NCBI RefSeq assembly: GCF_014641595.1
Contig: NZ_BMIA01000001.1
Coordinates: forward strand, 1,612,001 to 1,676,000
Reading direction: 5' to 3'
Length of the DNA stretch: 64,000 nucleotides
Source of the DNA: Dyadobacter endophyticus
GTDB lineage: Bacteria; Bacteroidota; Bacteroidia; Cytophagales; Spirosomataceae
The notes below the pieces were generated by a model. That model was given only the letters and a program-made list of their open reading frames with translations. It searched no databases and had not been told where the DNA came from. Position numbers and translations under genes: made by a program. Shown one piece after another: positions 8,945 to 18,113 of the stretch. Every line of letters starts with the position of its first letter. The stretch's first letter is position 1.

Positions 8945-11900
8945 TTAGAAGTTAACTTTAAGGCCTGCGGAGAACGTTCTGGGTACCGGATACGACTCAT
9001 CGTCGTTGTTCAGTTCGGTACCGGAACGCACACCCGCATCGGGGTTATTGCCCGGATACTTGGTGATCAGCAACAGGTTGGCCGCATTAATGAAAATCCG
9101 CGCATCCGACAGAATACCGCCTAATTTTGGAAGCGTATAGCCGATTGTGACGTTTTTAACCCAGGTATGGCTTCCGTCGTACACGTAGCGCTCGCTGCTC
9201 TCGCGTGACCATTTGAAATAGTCGGTACCGCCTTGCGAATTCTTCGCGCCTGGGTTGGAGCCCGGGTTTTCAGGTGAACGCCAGCGATCTTTCGCCTTTT
9301 CCAGCACGTTGAAAACGCCATCCATGTTCATCGTCGAAGCCTCGATGTTCCGGTAAATGTCGAATTTATGGGCGCCCATCAATAACACACTCACATCGAA
9401 GCGCTTGTAGTCAACTCCAACAGTCCATCCCCAGTTGAATTTCGGGTTAGGATTACCGATTTCGGTCATATCCTTGGTATCGTAAGAAACGATTCCGTCG
9501 GGGCCGCCGTCGGCTGCACCATGGAGGTCGGCAAACTTCATAGCCCCCGGTATGGCACCTTCCTGAACCGGCGAAGCGTCGATTTCTGCCTGGGTGTTGA
9601 AAATTCCCAGTTTTCTATACCCGAAAATCATCCCGATCGGCCGGCCTACCTGCTGGATGTTATAACCGCCGTACTGGCTTCCCTGAAGTATAAAGTCGTT
9701 TTGCCCCCGGATCGCCAGGATTTTGCTGCGGTTGAACGTGATGTTGGCATTAGTCCTGAAATTAACCTGACCGATCTTCATCCGATAGCTAGCCGCGAGT
9801 TCCACCCCTTGGTTCTGAACTTTACCGAGATTTTTCAATGTCGAAGTGAAGCCGGATACTGCGGGGATGCTGTAACCCAGGAGCATATCATCCGTAACCT
9901 TTTTGTAGTACTCGGCAGTAAAGACAAGTCGGTTGTTGAAAGTCGAGAGATCGAGCCCGATATTCAGCTGATTTGATTTTTCCCAGGTCAGCTCGGAGTT
10001 TGCAAACCGCGTTACCGTTTTCCCGGAAGCCAATGTGTTATTGAAAACATAGTTGTTCAGACCCAGGAATGCGAGGCTGGCGTAATTACCATCGTCGCCC
10101 GCATTTTGCCCGGTACCGAAGTTGTTATTGGCACTTACCTGGTAGGTATTGTTACCGGTCATACCCCAGCTACCGCGGACTTTCAGGTCGGTGAGCCATG
10201 CCGCTTTTGGAATAAATGGTTCTTCCGAAATTCGCCAGCCAACCGATACTGCCGGGAAATTACCGAACTGGTGTCCTTCGCTGAAACGGGAACTTCCCTC
10301 GCGACGAAACGACGCGGAGAGCAGGTAACGGTCTTTGAACGAGTAGTTCAAACGCGCCAGGTAGGCGAGCATTGTCCATTTCCGCTCCATGGAATTGGAG
10401 GAACGGATCGTTGCATTGCCGAGGAATGGCGCAAGATCGTCCGGGAAGGTGTTGCCTGAGCCGTACAAGCCCTTAACGATCTCCTGTTGGGCAGTGTAGC
10501 CAACCATGGCATCCATGTGATGGTTTTCACCAAAATTCACGTTATAAGTCAGAAGCTGGTCGGCGGTGTAGTTGCGCAGTTCTTCCACATCGTCGCGTTC
10601 CGAAGCAAGCCGCGGAGGCGCGCCGTTGGTGCCTGTGGCGATCGCAAGCCCGATCGTTGAAGGTACATATTCCTTGTACTTGTTATAGTTGATCTTCGCG
10701 TTCACGGAGGTCCTGAATTTCAATCCCTTGGCGATGTTGAAGTCAATGTATCCATTAGCCAGGACGTCGGCGATGTTCCTGCTACGGTCGATGGCTTTGA
10801 GCAGATAAAGCGGGTTAGGGAAACCGAAAATGTCGCCGACCCCGTTGTAGTACGGGATCAGATCACCTTTCTGATCATAAGCCGGATACCGTGGGTCGCT
10901 GATGAGCGTGAGGCCCACCAATGCGCTGCGGCCATCCGTGGCTGCGAGGCTCGACCGAGAGTAGCTCCCTGCGATATTTACCCCCATGGAAATGAACTTA
11001 TTAATGTCGCCGGCGAGGTTGGTACGGACGGAGGCGCGATCGTAGTCGGTGTACTTCAATGCACCTTCCTCCTTGTAGTAACCTATGGAAACCATCGATT
11101 TGATGGGGCCTTTTCCGGACGACATCGACACGTTTACATCCGTGTAAGCGGCGTTGTTGTTGAGAATCAGGTCAAACCAGTTGGTCGAATATTTAGTGTC
11201 TGCCGGATTTCGGAAGTCAATGGGAATCTCCTCATTGGTTGGCTGTCTTTTTTTGTCGAGTACAAAACGTCCGATGAAAACCTCCTTCTTGAACTGAGCA
11301 AAATCCTGGCCGTTCAACACCTTGGTCTTTCTCGAATTCGGGACATTCTGAATCCCGTGGTCGACGGATACGTTCAGGCTTGTTTTACCTTCCTTCGCGG
11401 ATTTCGTGGTGATCAACACTACGCCATTCGAACCCCGGGCACCGTAAATGGCAGTTGAAGCTGCGTCTTTCAGTACCGTGATGGTTTCTATATCGTTAGG
11501 GTTCAGGTTTTGCCCAACGGAAATACCGACAGGAAATCCATCGATTACATACAATGGGTCGCTACCGGCCCCGAGTGAACTGATACCGCGTACCTTCACT
11601 TCGAACTGCTGGCCCGGCGTGCCGCTTTTTTGTTTGATAATTACCCCCGGTGCCTGGCCCTGGATCATCCGGGTGACGTTCGATTTAGGGACTTCTCCAA
11701 TATCGTCCATATTGATGTTGGATACTGCCGAAGTAATGTCGCGCTTGCGCTGGGTACCGTAACCCACCACGACCACTTCTTCCAATGCTTTGTTATCCAC
11801 GGCTAATTGAACGTCCAAAGTAGTCTGATTTCCCACTGAAATCTCTTTTGGTACGTACCCGACGAAAGAGAAAACTAAAAGTGGGCTTCCAGATTCAGGT

Positions 11901-12178
11901 ACGTTGATAGTGTAACGGCCCTCCGTATCGCTCACCGTCCCGGTGCTGGAACCTTTGACAACGATACTTACGCCGGGGAGTCCGGCGCCATTTTCATCAG
12001 TAACTTTCCCGGCCAGGGACCGGTCGGCGGTCACCATAATCGGGTCCTTCATCGGAGCGGCAGTTGCCGGGGCCTGGTGGAAGCCTGCGAGTGCGACACC
12101 GAGTAACACCTGGCCGAGCATCAGCTTAGAAAGCGGACGCAGCCCGGTGTTGAATCTTAATTGTCGAGGTTGATTCAT
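8945..12178 (-). CDS. SusC/RagA-family TonB-linked outer-membrane receptor
   Basis: Outer-membrane TonB-dependent transporter of 1077 residues. It has an N-terminal export signal (LSKLMLGQVLLGVALAGF) and a carboxypeptidase-regulatory-like domain (about 53-135, SLAGKVTDENGAGLPGVSIV through LVFSFVGYVPKEI). The SusC signature follows (LEEVVVVGYGTQRKRDITSA), then the plug (RMIQGQAPGV, VRGISSLGAGSDPLYVIDGF). The beta-barrel ends in SYPVPRTFSAGLKVNF with the terminal Phe expected for barrel assembly. Energy would come from TonB/ExbBD. It is paired with the SusD gene 11 bases downstream. Its promoter module is at 12402-12447, giving a leader of about 215 nt. Confidence 0.97.
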   Translation of the reverse strand: MNQPRQLRFNTGLRPLSKLMLGQVLLGVALAGFHQAPATAAPMKDPIMVTADRSLAGKVTDENGAGLPGVSIVVKGSSTGTVSDTEGRYTINVPESGSPLLVFSFVGYVPKEISVGNQTTLDVQLAVDNKALEEVVVVGYGTQRKRDITSAVSNINMDDIGEVPKSNVTRMIQGQAPGVIIKQKSGTPGQQFEVKVRGISSLGAGSDPLYVIDGFPVGISVGQNLNPNDIETITVLKDAASTAIYGARGSNGVVLITTKSAKEGKTSLNVSVDHGIQNVPNSRKTKVLNGQDFAQFKKEVFIGRFVLDKKRQPTNEEIPIDFRNPADTKYSTNWFDLILNNNAAYTDVNVSMSSGKGPIKSMVSIGYYKEEGALKYTDYDRASVRTNLAGDINKFISMGVNIAGSYSRSSLAATDGRSALVGLTLISDPRYPAYDQKGDLIPYYNGVGDIFGFPNPLYLLKAIDRSRNIADVLANGYIDFNIAKGLKFRTSVNAKINYNKYKEYVPSTIGLAIATGTNGAPPRLASERDDVEELRNYTADQLLTYNVNFGENHHMDAMVGYTAQQEIVKGLYGSGNTFPDDLAPFLGNATIRSSNSMERKWTMLAYLARLNYSFKDRYLLSASFRREGSSRFSEGHQFGNFPAVSVGWRISEEPFIPKAAWLTDLKVRGSWGMTGNNTYQVSANNNFGTGQNAGDDGNYASLAFLGLNNYVFNNTLASGKTVTRFANSELTWEKSNQLNIGLDLSTFNNRLVFTAEYYKKVTDDMLLGYSIPAVSGFTSTLKNLGKVQNQGVELAASYRMKIGQVNFRTNANITFNRSKILAIRGQNDFILQGSQYGGYNIQQVGRPIGMIFGYRKLGIFNTQAEIDASPVQEGAIPGAMKFADLHGAADGGPDGIVSYDTKDMTEIGNPNPKFNWGWTVGVDYKRFDVSVLLMGAHKFDIYRNIEASTMNMDGVFNVLEKAKDRWRSPENPGSNPGAKNSQGGTDYFKWSRESSERYVYDGSHTWVKNVTIGYTLPKLGGILSDARIFINAANLLLITKYPGNNPDAGVRSGTELNNDDESYPVPRTFSAGLKVNF

Positions 12179-12584
12179 ACGTCTAGGATTGGAATAGTTA
12201 AAATGATTTGACCTGCAAAATGGGCTTCACGTGCTGTTTTTTGTCATAGGCAGTTGGTTTTGAGTAGAACGCGTGGCCGGAGTGGCCGGAAAGAATAATA
12301 AAATTCAAATATGTTGCCGGGAGCAAAAGTGGTTGGGCATCAGGTACATACCATTTTTAATGTTTGATATGTACAATTAATGATTTGAATTATATTATTT
12401 GCAATAGTATTGGTATTTGAATTCCATACTATCCTGTGCTGTCCGGTATGGGCCAAAAATTGCAAACCGGCTACAATTAAATTACCGCTTGCTGCCGGCA
12501 GCAAAATTTAATCAATGCCTAATCTCGTGATATAGTGTAATTTGAGTATTTTCGGGCATCGGACTTCATCAAAACACGCTCTGT
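12179..12584. other. Divergent intergenic region upstream of susC and a T9SS surface-protein gene
   Basis: About 405 bases. The minus strand carries the susC promoter module (12402-12447) and a long leader with a GC-rich stretch near 12275-12290 (CCGGAGTGGCCGG) that could fold. For the plus-strand gene no TAnnTTTG box is clear; the nearest candidate is TGTAATTTGAG around 12535. No ORF here looks coding. Confidence 0.5.
12402..12447 (-). promoter_or_regulatory. Conserved susC-type promoter module (copy 3), before susCD
   Basis: Minus strand: ACCGGACAGCACAGGATAGT (12447-12428), an 18-base spacer, then TACTATTG (12409-12402). It matches the modules at 551-570 and 7241-7260 in most of the 20 positions and exactly in spacing. 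GACAG-x-ACAGG reads as two ACAG direct repeats six bases apart, the kind of half-site pair a dimeric activator could use. Confidence 0.7.
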
Positions 12585-14495
12585 ATGTTGAAAGGTCTAC
12601 GGTTCCGACTGCTTCTTTTTGCCGTGCTGGGGTGGTTTACACCGTTAACTTACGCGAATCATATTGTTGGCGGCGAGTTACAGATGAAGCCGGCAGGTCC
12701 TCGCGGTCAGTTCGAAATCTCGCTCATCCAGTTCTGGGATCAAAACAATCTGATAATACCCACAGCTGATAATGGCGGCAATCGGGACGAGCGTGCTGAT
12801 TTGTATATTTACCAGAAAAGTAACAGGCGTTATAAAGCCACGGTAAGGCTTGCCTATCTCAGCACAGAGCAGATCACCTACCAAAACCGGGCTTGTGCAA
12901 GCAGCCGTTCGTTGAACACTTCCATTGGATATTACAAAGGATCGATATATCTCGACCCTGCCGATTATAGTGATCCCGGCGGATACTATATTGTATGGGA
13001 GCGCTGCTGCCGCAATGATGATATCAACAATATCAAAGAACCGGGAGATAACGGAATGGTATTTTACCTGGAATTCCCACCCCTTTCCATCCCGAACTCA
13101 TCTCCGGAATTCGTCGCGCCCAATGGTAGCTACATCTGCGCCAACAAGGCTTTTTCTATGGGAATGAGCGCCACCGATGTGGACGGTGATGAATTGCGTT
13201 ATTCGCTCGTGACGCCAATGCGCGGCACCACCACCCCAGGCGTGACAACAGGCGATAGTATTTCGAAGAGCGTTTACCCTCTGATAACGTGGTCGAACGG
13301 TGTTAGTTTGTCCAATGTCATCCCCGGACCTAAACCGCTGCATATTGATGCTGCGGGCAAACTGACAGTTACCGCTAATGCCCTTGGCTTATATGTATTT
13401 ACCGTCCAATGCGAAGAATTCCGGAATGGGAAGCGGATCGGCCTTGTCCGCAGAGACTTTCAATTGTTGGTGATCGATTGCAGCGACGATCAGCCGGAGC
13501 CACCGGTGATCAAGATGGACGGCAATGACGTATCCGAAGTGAGTTTTTGCCCAGAAGCCCCCGTGGAGCTTCATACCGATAGTGCGACGGATTGGTCCTA
13601 CCAATGGCAGCTCAACGGGCTCAACATTCCCGGCGCGACCGGGGCCAGCATTATGGTGCAGGACTCGGGCAATTATTCGGTGGTGAAGAGTTACACGAGG
13701 AAGTGTTCGCGGGATACGGCATCGTCTATCGTACACGCGACGTTTACGAATCCGCTTCCGGCGGTGATCTCGGCAAAAAAGCAAATGCTCTGTGCCAACG
13801 ATTCGATCGTGTTGCTTGCTAATGGAGGGGTTACAACGCCCGGGGAACATTTATCATGGTACAATGGGGCCGTTCTGCTAGAACCCAAGGGACCCGGGCT
13901 GGCGGTGAAAGAGCCGGGCACATATATATTGACGATCGACGACGAGATACCAGGCTGTGCAGGAAAGGATACGATGGAAATTGGCCGCGAGGAATTTTCC
14001 GTTGCGTTGCCCGAAAAGAAGGGGATTCCCGAAGGTACGAATGGTACGGTTATTCCGCTGCTCAGTCCCGAGGCTCTGACATATGCATATGCCTGGTCGC
14101 CGCCTGATGGTTTGCTATCCCCGGCAAGCGAGAAGGTTGCCACTATTACGCCCGTGCAACCGGAACAGCTGTACCATCTGCGCGTGACGTCGTTGAGCGG
14201 CTGTGTTACCGAGGATAGCGTGTTGGTATATATGATCAAGCCGCTGTTTATCCCATCGTCCTTTACCCCGAACGGCGACGGTCACAATGATACATTCCAG
14301 GTCTTTAATGGGAAAGAGCGAATCGAGCAGATGCGGATTTACAACCGTTGGGGAGAGCTCATTTTCCAGTCCCGTGGTTACGACCAAGCGTGGGATGGTA
14401 CTTACAAGAATTCCCCCGTGCCTGCGGGTAGTTATCCCTACATTATCAAGACACCAGAGCATGAAATCACGGGCACGGTACTGATTTTGAAGTAA
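12585..14495 (+). CDS. Secreted T9SS type B surface protein (gliding-motility-associated C-terminal domain)
   Basis: Secreted protein of 636 residues with a signal peptide ending around TPLTYA-NHIVGG. The first 300 residues form a module shared with the protein at 51816-54023. It has YYIVWERCCRNDDINNIKEP, FYLEFPPLS, DVDGDELRYSLVTPM and RRDFQLLVIDC, with several conserved cysteines. Immunoglobulin-like repeats follow (about 310-540, SYQWQLNGLNIPGATG). The C-terminus is a type B sorting domain: FIPSSFTPNGDGHNDTF, MRIYNRWGELIF, PAGSYPYIIK, GTVLILK. The type IX system would export it and attach it to the surface. The function of the N-terminal module is unknown. Confidence 0.92.
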   Translation: MLKGLRFRLLLFAVLGWFTPLTYANHIVGGELQMKPAGPRGQFEISLIQFWDQNNLIIPTADNGGNRDERADLYIYQKSNRRYKATVRLAYLSTEQITYQNRACASSRSLNTSIGYYKGSIYLDPADYSDPGGYYIVWERCCRNDDINNIKEPGDNGMVFYLEFPPLSIPNSSPEFVAPNGSYICANKAFSMGMSATDVDGDELRYSLVTPMRGTTTPGVTTGDSISKSVYPLITWSNGVSLSNVIPGPKPLHIDAAGKLTVTANALGLYVFTVQCEEFRNGKRIGLVRRDFQLLVIDCSDDQPEPPVIKMDGNDVSEVSFCPEAPVELHTDSATDWSYQWQLNGLNIPGATGASIMVQDSGNYSVVKSYTRKCSRDTASSIVHATFTNPLPAVISAKKQMLCANDSIVLLANGGVTTPGEHLSWYNGAVLLEPKGPGLAVKEPGTYILTIDDEIPGCAGKDTMEIGREEFSVALPEKKGIPEGTNGTVIPLLSPEALTYAYAWSPPDGLLSPASEKVATITPVQPEQLYHLRVTSLSGCVTEDSVLVYMIKPLFIPSSFTPNGDGHNDTFQVFNGKERIEQMRIYNRWGELIFQSRGYDQAWDGTYKNSPVPAGSYPYIIKTPEHEITGTVLILK

Positions 14496-14528
14496 ACCCA
14501 GCATTTTGAATCCCACCTCCCCATTTTG

Positions 14529-14918
14529 TCACCCTTGTTTAAACTCCTGAAAAGTGCCGTCTGAATAAAAAATAAGCACTTTTTCGATCTTTTTTTCGGG
14601 TAAAACAGGTGGTTTTTCTTTCGCTACAATCGGTTGTGCGGGCTGGGGCGCAGGAATTGTTTTTTTACGCGATTCTATGACGGGTTCATTTGCGGCTTCC
14701 GGGGCAATTACCGGCAGTGGCACGTCGTCGAGAATCCAGTTTATTCCCAAATCGGGAAAGCGCTTTATAATTTTCTGCACCATATCCAGACTCGGCTTGT
14801 TGCGCCCCGCAAGTATATGTGACATGCTCGAACGCTGTATGCCTATTTCATCCGCGAAGAGCGATGGTGTGATATTTTTGTCAACCAGTATCTGTTTAAT
14901 TTTATCAGTAAGATCCAT
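14529..14918 (-). CDS. XRE-family helix-turn-helix protein
   Basis: Small DNA-binding protein of 129 residues. Residues about 5-60 form a Cro/C1-type helix-turn-helix (LVDKNITPSLFADEIGIQRS, then SMSHILAGRNKPSLDMVQKI). The second half is proline-rich and low in complexity, then ends in VLIFYSDGTFQEFKQG. That tail recurs in Cytophagales XRE proteins, as far as I recall. Target genes are unknown. Two near-identical repeats upstream (14939-14952 and 14973-14987) overlap its promoter and may be operators for autoregulation. It is convergent with the T9SS gene. Confidence 0.85.
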   Translation of the reverse strand: MDLTDKIKQILVDKNITPSLFADEIGIQRSSMSHILAGRNKPSLDMVQKIIKRFPDLGINWILDDVPLPVIAPEAANEPVIESRKKTIPAPQPAQPIVAKEKPPVLPEKKIEKVLIFYSDGTFQEFKQG

Positions 14919-14941
14919 GCTATGATTTATAATTGCTATTA

Positions 14942-14972
14942 CAAAAGTAAATTAATGTACTTTTCGAAGCAA
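14942..14972 (-). promoter_or_regulatory. Promoter of the XRE gene (TTG-N20-TACTTTTG)
   Basis: On the minus strand TTG (14972-14970), 20 bases, then TACTTTTG (14949-14942), a full match to the Bacteroidota primary-sigma consensus. Start would be about 15 bases before the ATG. The -7 box lies in ACAAAAGTAAATTA, which recurs as ACAAATGTAAATTA 34 bases upstream (14975-14988) and there contains a second perfect TAnnTTTG box (TACATTTG). Confidence 0.65.
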
Positions 14973-15096
14973 CTACAAATGTAAATTAGAAACGTATTTG
15001 TTGATTTAATTAATTAAACAAGAAGATTGCATTTTTTAAATTGTGTGTCAGGGTTAGTGATAGATATTTGTAAACTACTGGTTTGCGCAAAAAATA

Positions 15097-15125
15097 AGTG
15101 CGACACGAAGATCTCATGTCGCACT
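15097..15125 (-). terminator. Terminator after dapD
   Basis: 9-bp stem AGTGCGACA / TGTCGCACT with an 11-base loop. On the minus strand it is followed by TATTTTTTG, a good T-run. It lies 33 bases past the dapD stop. Confidence 0.8.
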
Positions 15126-15157
15126 CAGGTTGTGTTATTCGGGAATTATTCGGCGAA

Positions 15158-15973
15158 CTATACGGCTACGCTATTGTCGCGGAGGGCTTCGTTCAGGGAA
15201 GTTTTGAGATCCGTGCTTGGTTTACGCTTGCCGATGATCAGGGCGCAAGGTACGTGATAGGTGCCTGCGGCAAACTCTTTCGGCAGTGTACCGGGAATCA
15301 CAACACAGTCCTCAGGTACATATCCCTTATATTCGACAGGCTCGCTACCGGTAACGTCGATGATTTTCGAGCTGCCCGTAATCGTTACTCCGGCACCCAA
15401 AACCGCTCTTTTTCCAATGCGGGCGCCTTCCACGACAATGCAACGTGAACCGATAAACGCACCGTCTTCAATAATGACGGGTGCTGCCTGAACGGGTTCG
15501 AGTACCCCTCCTATTCCTACGCCACCGCTTAGGTGAACGTTCTTTCCAATTTGCGCACAACTTCCCACTGTTGCCCAGGTATCGACCATCGTTCCTTCAT
15601 CGATATAGGCACCGATGTTTACATAAGATGGCATTAGTACCACGCCTTTGGAAATATAGGCACCGTATCTGGCTACGGCCGGCGGGACTACTCTCACTCC
15701 TAGCTGCTCGTAACCCGATTTTAGTTTCATTTTATCATGGTATTCGAAAATGCCAACTTCGCTAACCTGCATCTGCTGGATTGGGAAGTAAAGAATGATC
15801 GCTTTTTTTAGCGCTTCGTTAACAATCCACCCGCCGTTAGCATCCGGTTCTGCTACGCGAAGCCGTCCTTTGTCTACCTCTTCAATTATATCGCGGATAA
15901 AGTTCTTTGCTGATTCTTCTTTCAATAATTCCCGGTTGGTCCAGTAATTTTCAATTTGGTTAGCGAAATCCAT
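15158..15973 (-). CDS. dapD: 2,3,4,5-tetrahydropyridine-2,6-dicarboxylate N-succinyltransferase
   Basis: Cytoplasmic enzyme of the lysine/diaminopimelate pathway. It transfers a succinyl group from succinyl-CoA to tetrahydrodipicolinate. The 271 residues match the family's length. An N-terminal helical region (about 1-90) is followed by a left-handed beta-helix of hexapeptide repeats (about 100-225). Diagnostic stretches are VRVVPPAVARYGAYISKGVV, VNIGAYIDEGTMVDTWATVG, SCAQIGKNVHLSGGVGIGG and GSRCIVVEGARIGKRAVLGA. It appears to be a single-gene transcript, with the terminator at 15097-15125. The ATG at 15973 matches the usual N-terminus. Confidence 0.97.
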   Translation of the reverse strand: MDFANQIENYWTNRELLKEESAKNFIRDIIEEVDKGRLRVAEPDANGGWIVNEALKKAIILYFPIQQMQVSEVGIFEYHDKMKLKSGYEQLGVRVVPPAVARYGAYISKGVVLMPSYVNIGAYIDEGTMVDTWATVGSCAQIGKNVHLSGGVGIGGVLEPVQAAPVIIEDGAFIGSRCIVVEGARIGKRAVLGAGVTITGSSKIIDVTGSEPVEYKGYVPEDCVVIPGTLPKEFAAGTYHVPCALIIGKRKPSTDLKTSLNEALRDNSVAV

Positions 15974-16358
15974 GTTAAATTTTAAAGTTAATAAAATGCA
16001 TTTAAAGTGGTGTGTATCAATCTGTTATATACATTTTCGACACAAAACAGATGAGTAATCATATTTAATCAAAGAGACGAGCTCTGTAAGACCACCAATC
16101 CCCAGAACCCTACTACAATATTATAGGTTATAACAGTAACATCAAAGTAAAAACAAAACAGAATCGAGCGACGCATTACCACCATAATTAGTAAAATCAA
16201 AAAATGAAAATACTAAATTTTAGCATTTTTCTAGTAATTTACTAACTTAAATAGTAATATTTTATCTATTTACTTAGTTTCTTATATTTCTGTTCAATGC
16301 TTTTCATCCGCAGACATTTTTATTAATATTGCGGCTGAAATAACCAATCTACCTCGAT
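15974..16358. other. Divergent promoter region between dapD and gap
   Basis: 385 bases, strongly AT-rich, with TAGTAAT/ATTTACT words from about 16190 to 16290. For gap, TAATATTG at 16324-16331 with TTT 20 bases upstream (16301-16303) is a near-consensus promoter, 28 bases from the ATG. For dapD, TAACTTTA close to the start is the best -7-like string. No ORF or RNA gene recognised. Confidence 0.45.
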
Positions 16359-17372
16359 ATGTCAAAAGTAAAAGTCGCAATCAATGGATTTGGCCGTATC
16401 GGCCGCCTTGTTTACCGTCAAATCTATAACATGGAGGGCATCGATATCGTAGCCATCAATGATTTGACAAGTCCAAAAGTATTAGCACATCTTCTTAAAT
16501 ACGATACTGCACAAGGACGTTTCGACGCAGATGTTAAGCCTACCGACAATTCAATTGTGGTCAACGGCGAAAACATCGTTATTTATGCGCAACGTGACCC
16601 TGCACAAATTCCCTGGGCTCAACATGATGTTGATGTCGTTCTGGAATGTACAGGTTTCTTTACCAGTGCAGAATCTGCTGGCGCGCACATTAAGGCGGGT
16701 GCTAAAAAAGTGGTTATCTCCGCTCCTGCTACCGGTGACCTGAAAACAATCGTGTTCAATGTGAACCACGACATCCTTGACGGCACTGAAACCATCATCA
16801 GCGGTGCCTCTTGTACCACCAACTGTCTTGCTCCAATGGCGCAGGTGTTGGAAAACAAATTTGGCATCGTAAACGGCTTGATGACAACCATCCACGCCTA
16901 CACCAACGACCAGAACACCCAGGATGCACCACATCCGAAAGGTGATTTGAGAAGAGCGAGAGCAGCTGCTCAAAACATCGTTCCCAACAGCACAGGTGCT
17001 GCAAAAGCAATCGGCCTGGTATTGCCTTCTTTGAAAGGTAAATTGGACGGTTCTGCTCAGCGTGTTCCTACGCTAACAGGTTCGTTGACCGAATTGACAG
17101 TTGTTTTGGGCCGCGAAACCACTGTGGAAGAAATCAATGCTGAAATGAAAGCTGCTGCTAACGAAAGCTACGGCTACACAGAAGACGAAATCGTGAGCAG
17201 CGATATCATCGGTATCAGCTACGGTTCATTGTTCGACGCTACGCAGACTCGCGTTCAAAAAGTAGGTGACGTTCAGCTTGTTAGAACCGTTTCATGGTAT
17301 GATAACGAAATGTCATACGTGTCTCAGCTCGTGAGAACCGTTTACTACTTCGCTGGTTTGATCCAGAAGTAA
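16359..17372 (+). CDS. gap: Type I glyceraldehyde-3-phosphate dehydrogenase
   Basis: Glycolytic and gluconeogenic enzyme oxidising glyceraldehyde 3-phosphate to 1,3-bisphosphoglycerate with NAD. The 337 residues are family length. The Rossmann start is [13 protein letters not shown] (5-17). The active site is [13 protein letters not shown] with catalytic Cys152, and the partner histidine lies in [30 protein letters not shown] and [20 protein letters not shown] are the standard C-terminal signatures. It is followed at once by a strong terminator and appears monocistronic. Asp35 in INDLTS suggests NAD rather than NADP, but this is inference. Confidence 0.98.
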   Translation: MSKVKVAINGFGRIGRLVYRQIYNMEGIDIVAINDLTSPKVLAHLLKYDTAQGRFDADVKPTDNSIVVNGENIVIYAQRDPAQIPWAQHDVDVVLECTGFFTSAESAGAHIKAGAKKVVISAPATGDLKTIVFNVNHDILDGTETIISGASCTTNCLAPMAQVLENKFGIVNGLMTTIHAYTNDQNTQDAPHPKGDLRRARAAAQNIVPNSTGAAKAIGLVLPSLKGKLDGSAQRVPTLTGSLTELTVVLGRETTVEEINAEMKAAANESYGYTEDEIVSSDIIGISYGSLFDATQTRVQKVGDVQLVRTVSWYDNEMSYVSQLVRTVYYFAGLIQK

Positions 17373-17387
17373 CAGGCATTTAATACG

Positions 17388-17425
17388 AAAAGGCCCGTTC
17401 CGGCAAAAGCTGGAACGGGCCTTTT
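17388..17425. terminator. Bidirectional terminator between gap and trmB
   Basis: Perfect 14-bp stem AAAAGGCCCGTTCC / GGAACGGGCCTTTT around a 10-base loop, with T-runs on both strands. It lies 16 bases past the gap stop and 15 bases before the end of the convergent trmB. Confidence 0.92.
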
Positions 17426-17439
17426 CTTTGCAATAGGGT

Positions 17440-18099
17440 CTAGGCCAATTGCGCTTTAATGTATTTGATGGTGTAGCCTTTGGCGGTGAAAATGGCTTCG
17501 TAATGAGTACGCACACCGTGGTGCTCGTCCAGCAAATGCGACTGGTACAAATCGTCGGTATGCTCTATGATTTTAAAATTCGACGCCTCTTCGATGGTCT
17601 GTAAAGTGTATTCGTAAAGGAACGTGCTGTCTGTTTTAAGAAAAAACATGCCTCCTTCCTTTAAAAATGCAGCATATTTAGCTAAAAACTCGGGGTTAGT
17701 AAGCCGGTACTTCTCATTGCGGTCGCGCACTTGCGGATCGGGATGAATAAGCCAGATCTCGCTTAATTCCCCATTGTCAAAAAACTCGTGCGAATATTGG
17801 ATACCTGCGCGGAGGAAAGCTACATTGGATAAATTATGCTCGGAGGCCAACGCACTGCCACGCGCAATTCGGTCGCCTTTGATATCGACGCCAATAAAAT
17901 TCTTTTCAGGAAATTTCCGGCCAAGTCCGACCGTATATTCACCTTTCCCGCAGGCCAGTTCCACCACAATCGGGCCTTCATTATTAAAATATAGCTTGTT
18001 CCAGTTGCCTTTTACTTCTGAATAAAGCGATTTTCCTGCCTGAACTACATTTTCTGCCTGCTCACTAAACCTGTAATGATCTAATTTTCTTCTTGCCAT
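17440..18099 (-). CDS. trmB: tRNA (guanine-N7-)-methyltransferase
   Basis: Methylates G46 in the variable loop of tRNAs using S-adenosylmethionine. The 219 residues fit the family. The SAM-binding motif ELACGKGEYT is at about 47-56, FIGVDIKGDR follows, and the family block reads IWLIHPDPQVRDRNEKYRL with NPEFL next. It is the last gene of a minus-strand set with folC (14-base gap) and the TonB-like gene, ending at the terminator shared with gap. The start MARRKL is typical. Confidence 0.95.
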   Translation of the reverse strand: MARRKLDHYRFSEQAENVVQAGKSLYSEVKGNWNKLYFNNEGPIVVELACGKGEYTVGLGRKFPEKNFIGVDIKGDRIARGSALASEHNLSNVAFLRAGIQYSHEFFDNGELSEIWLIHPDPQVRDRNEKYRLTNPEFLAKYAAFLKEGGMFFLKTDSTFLYEYTLQTIEEASNFKIIEHTDDLYQSHLLDEHHGVRTHYEAIFTAKGYTIKYIKAQLA

Positions 18100-18113
18100 T
18101 ATACTTTAATACG

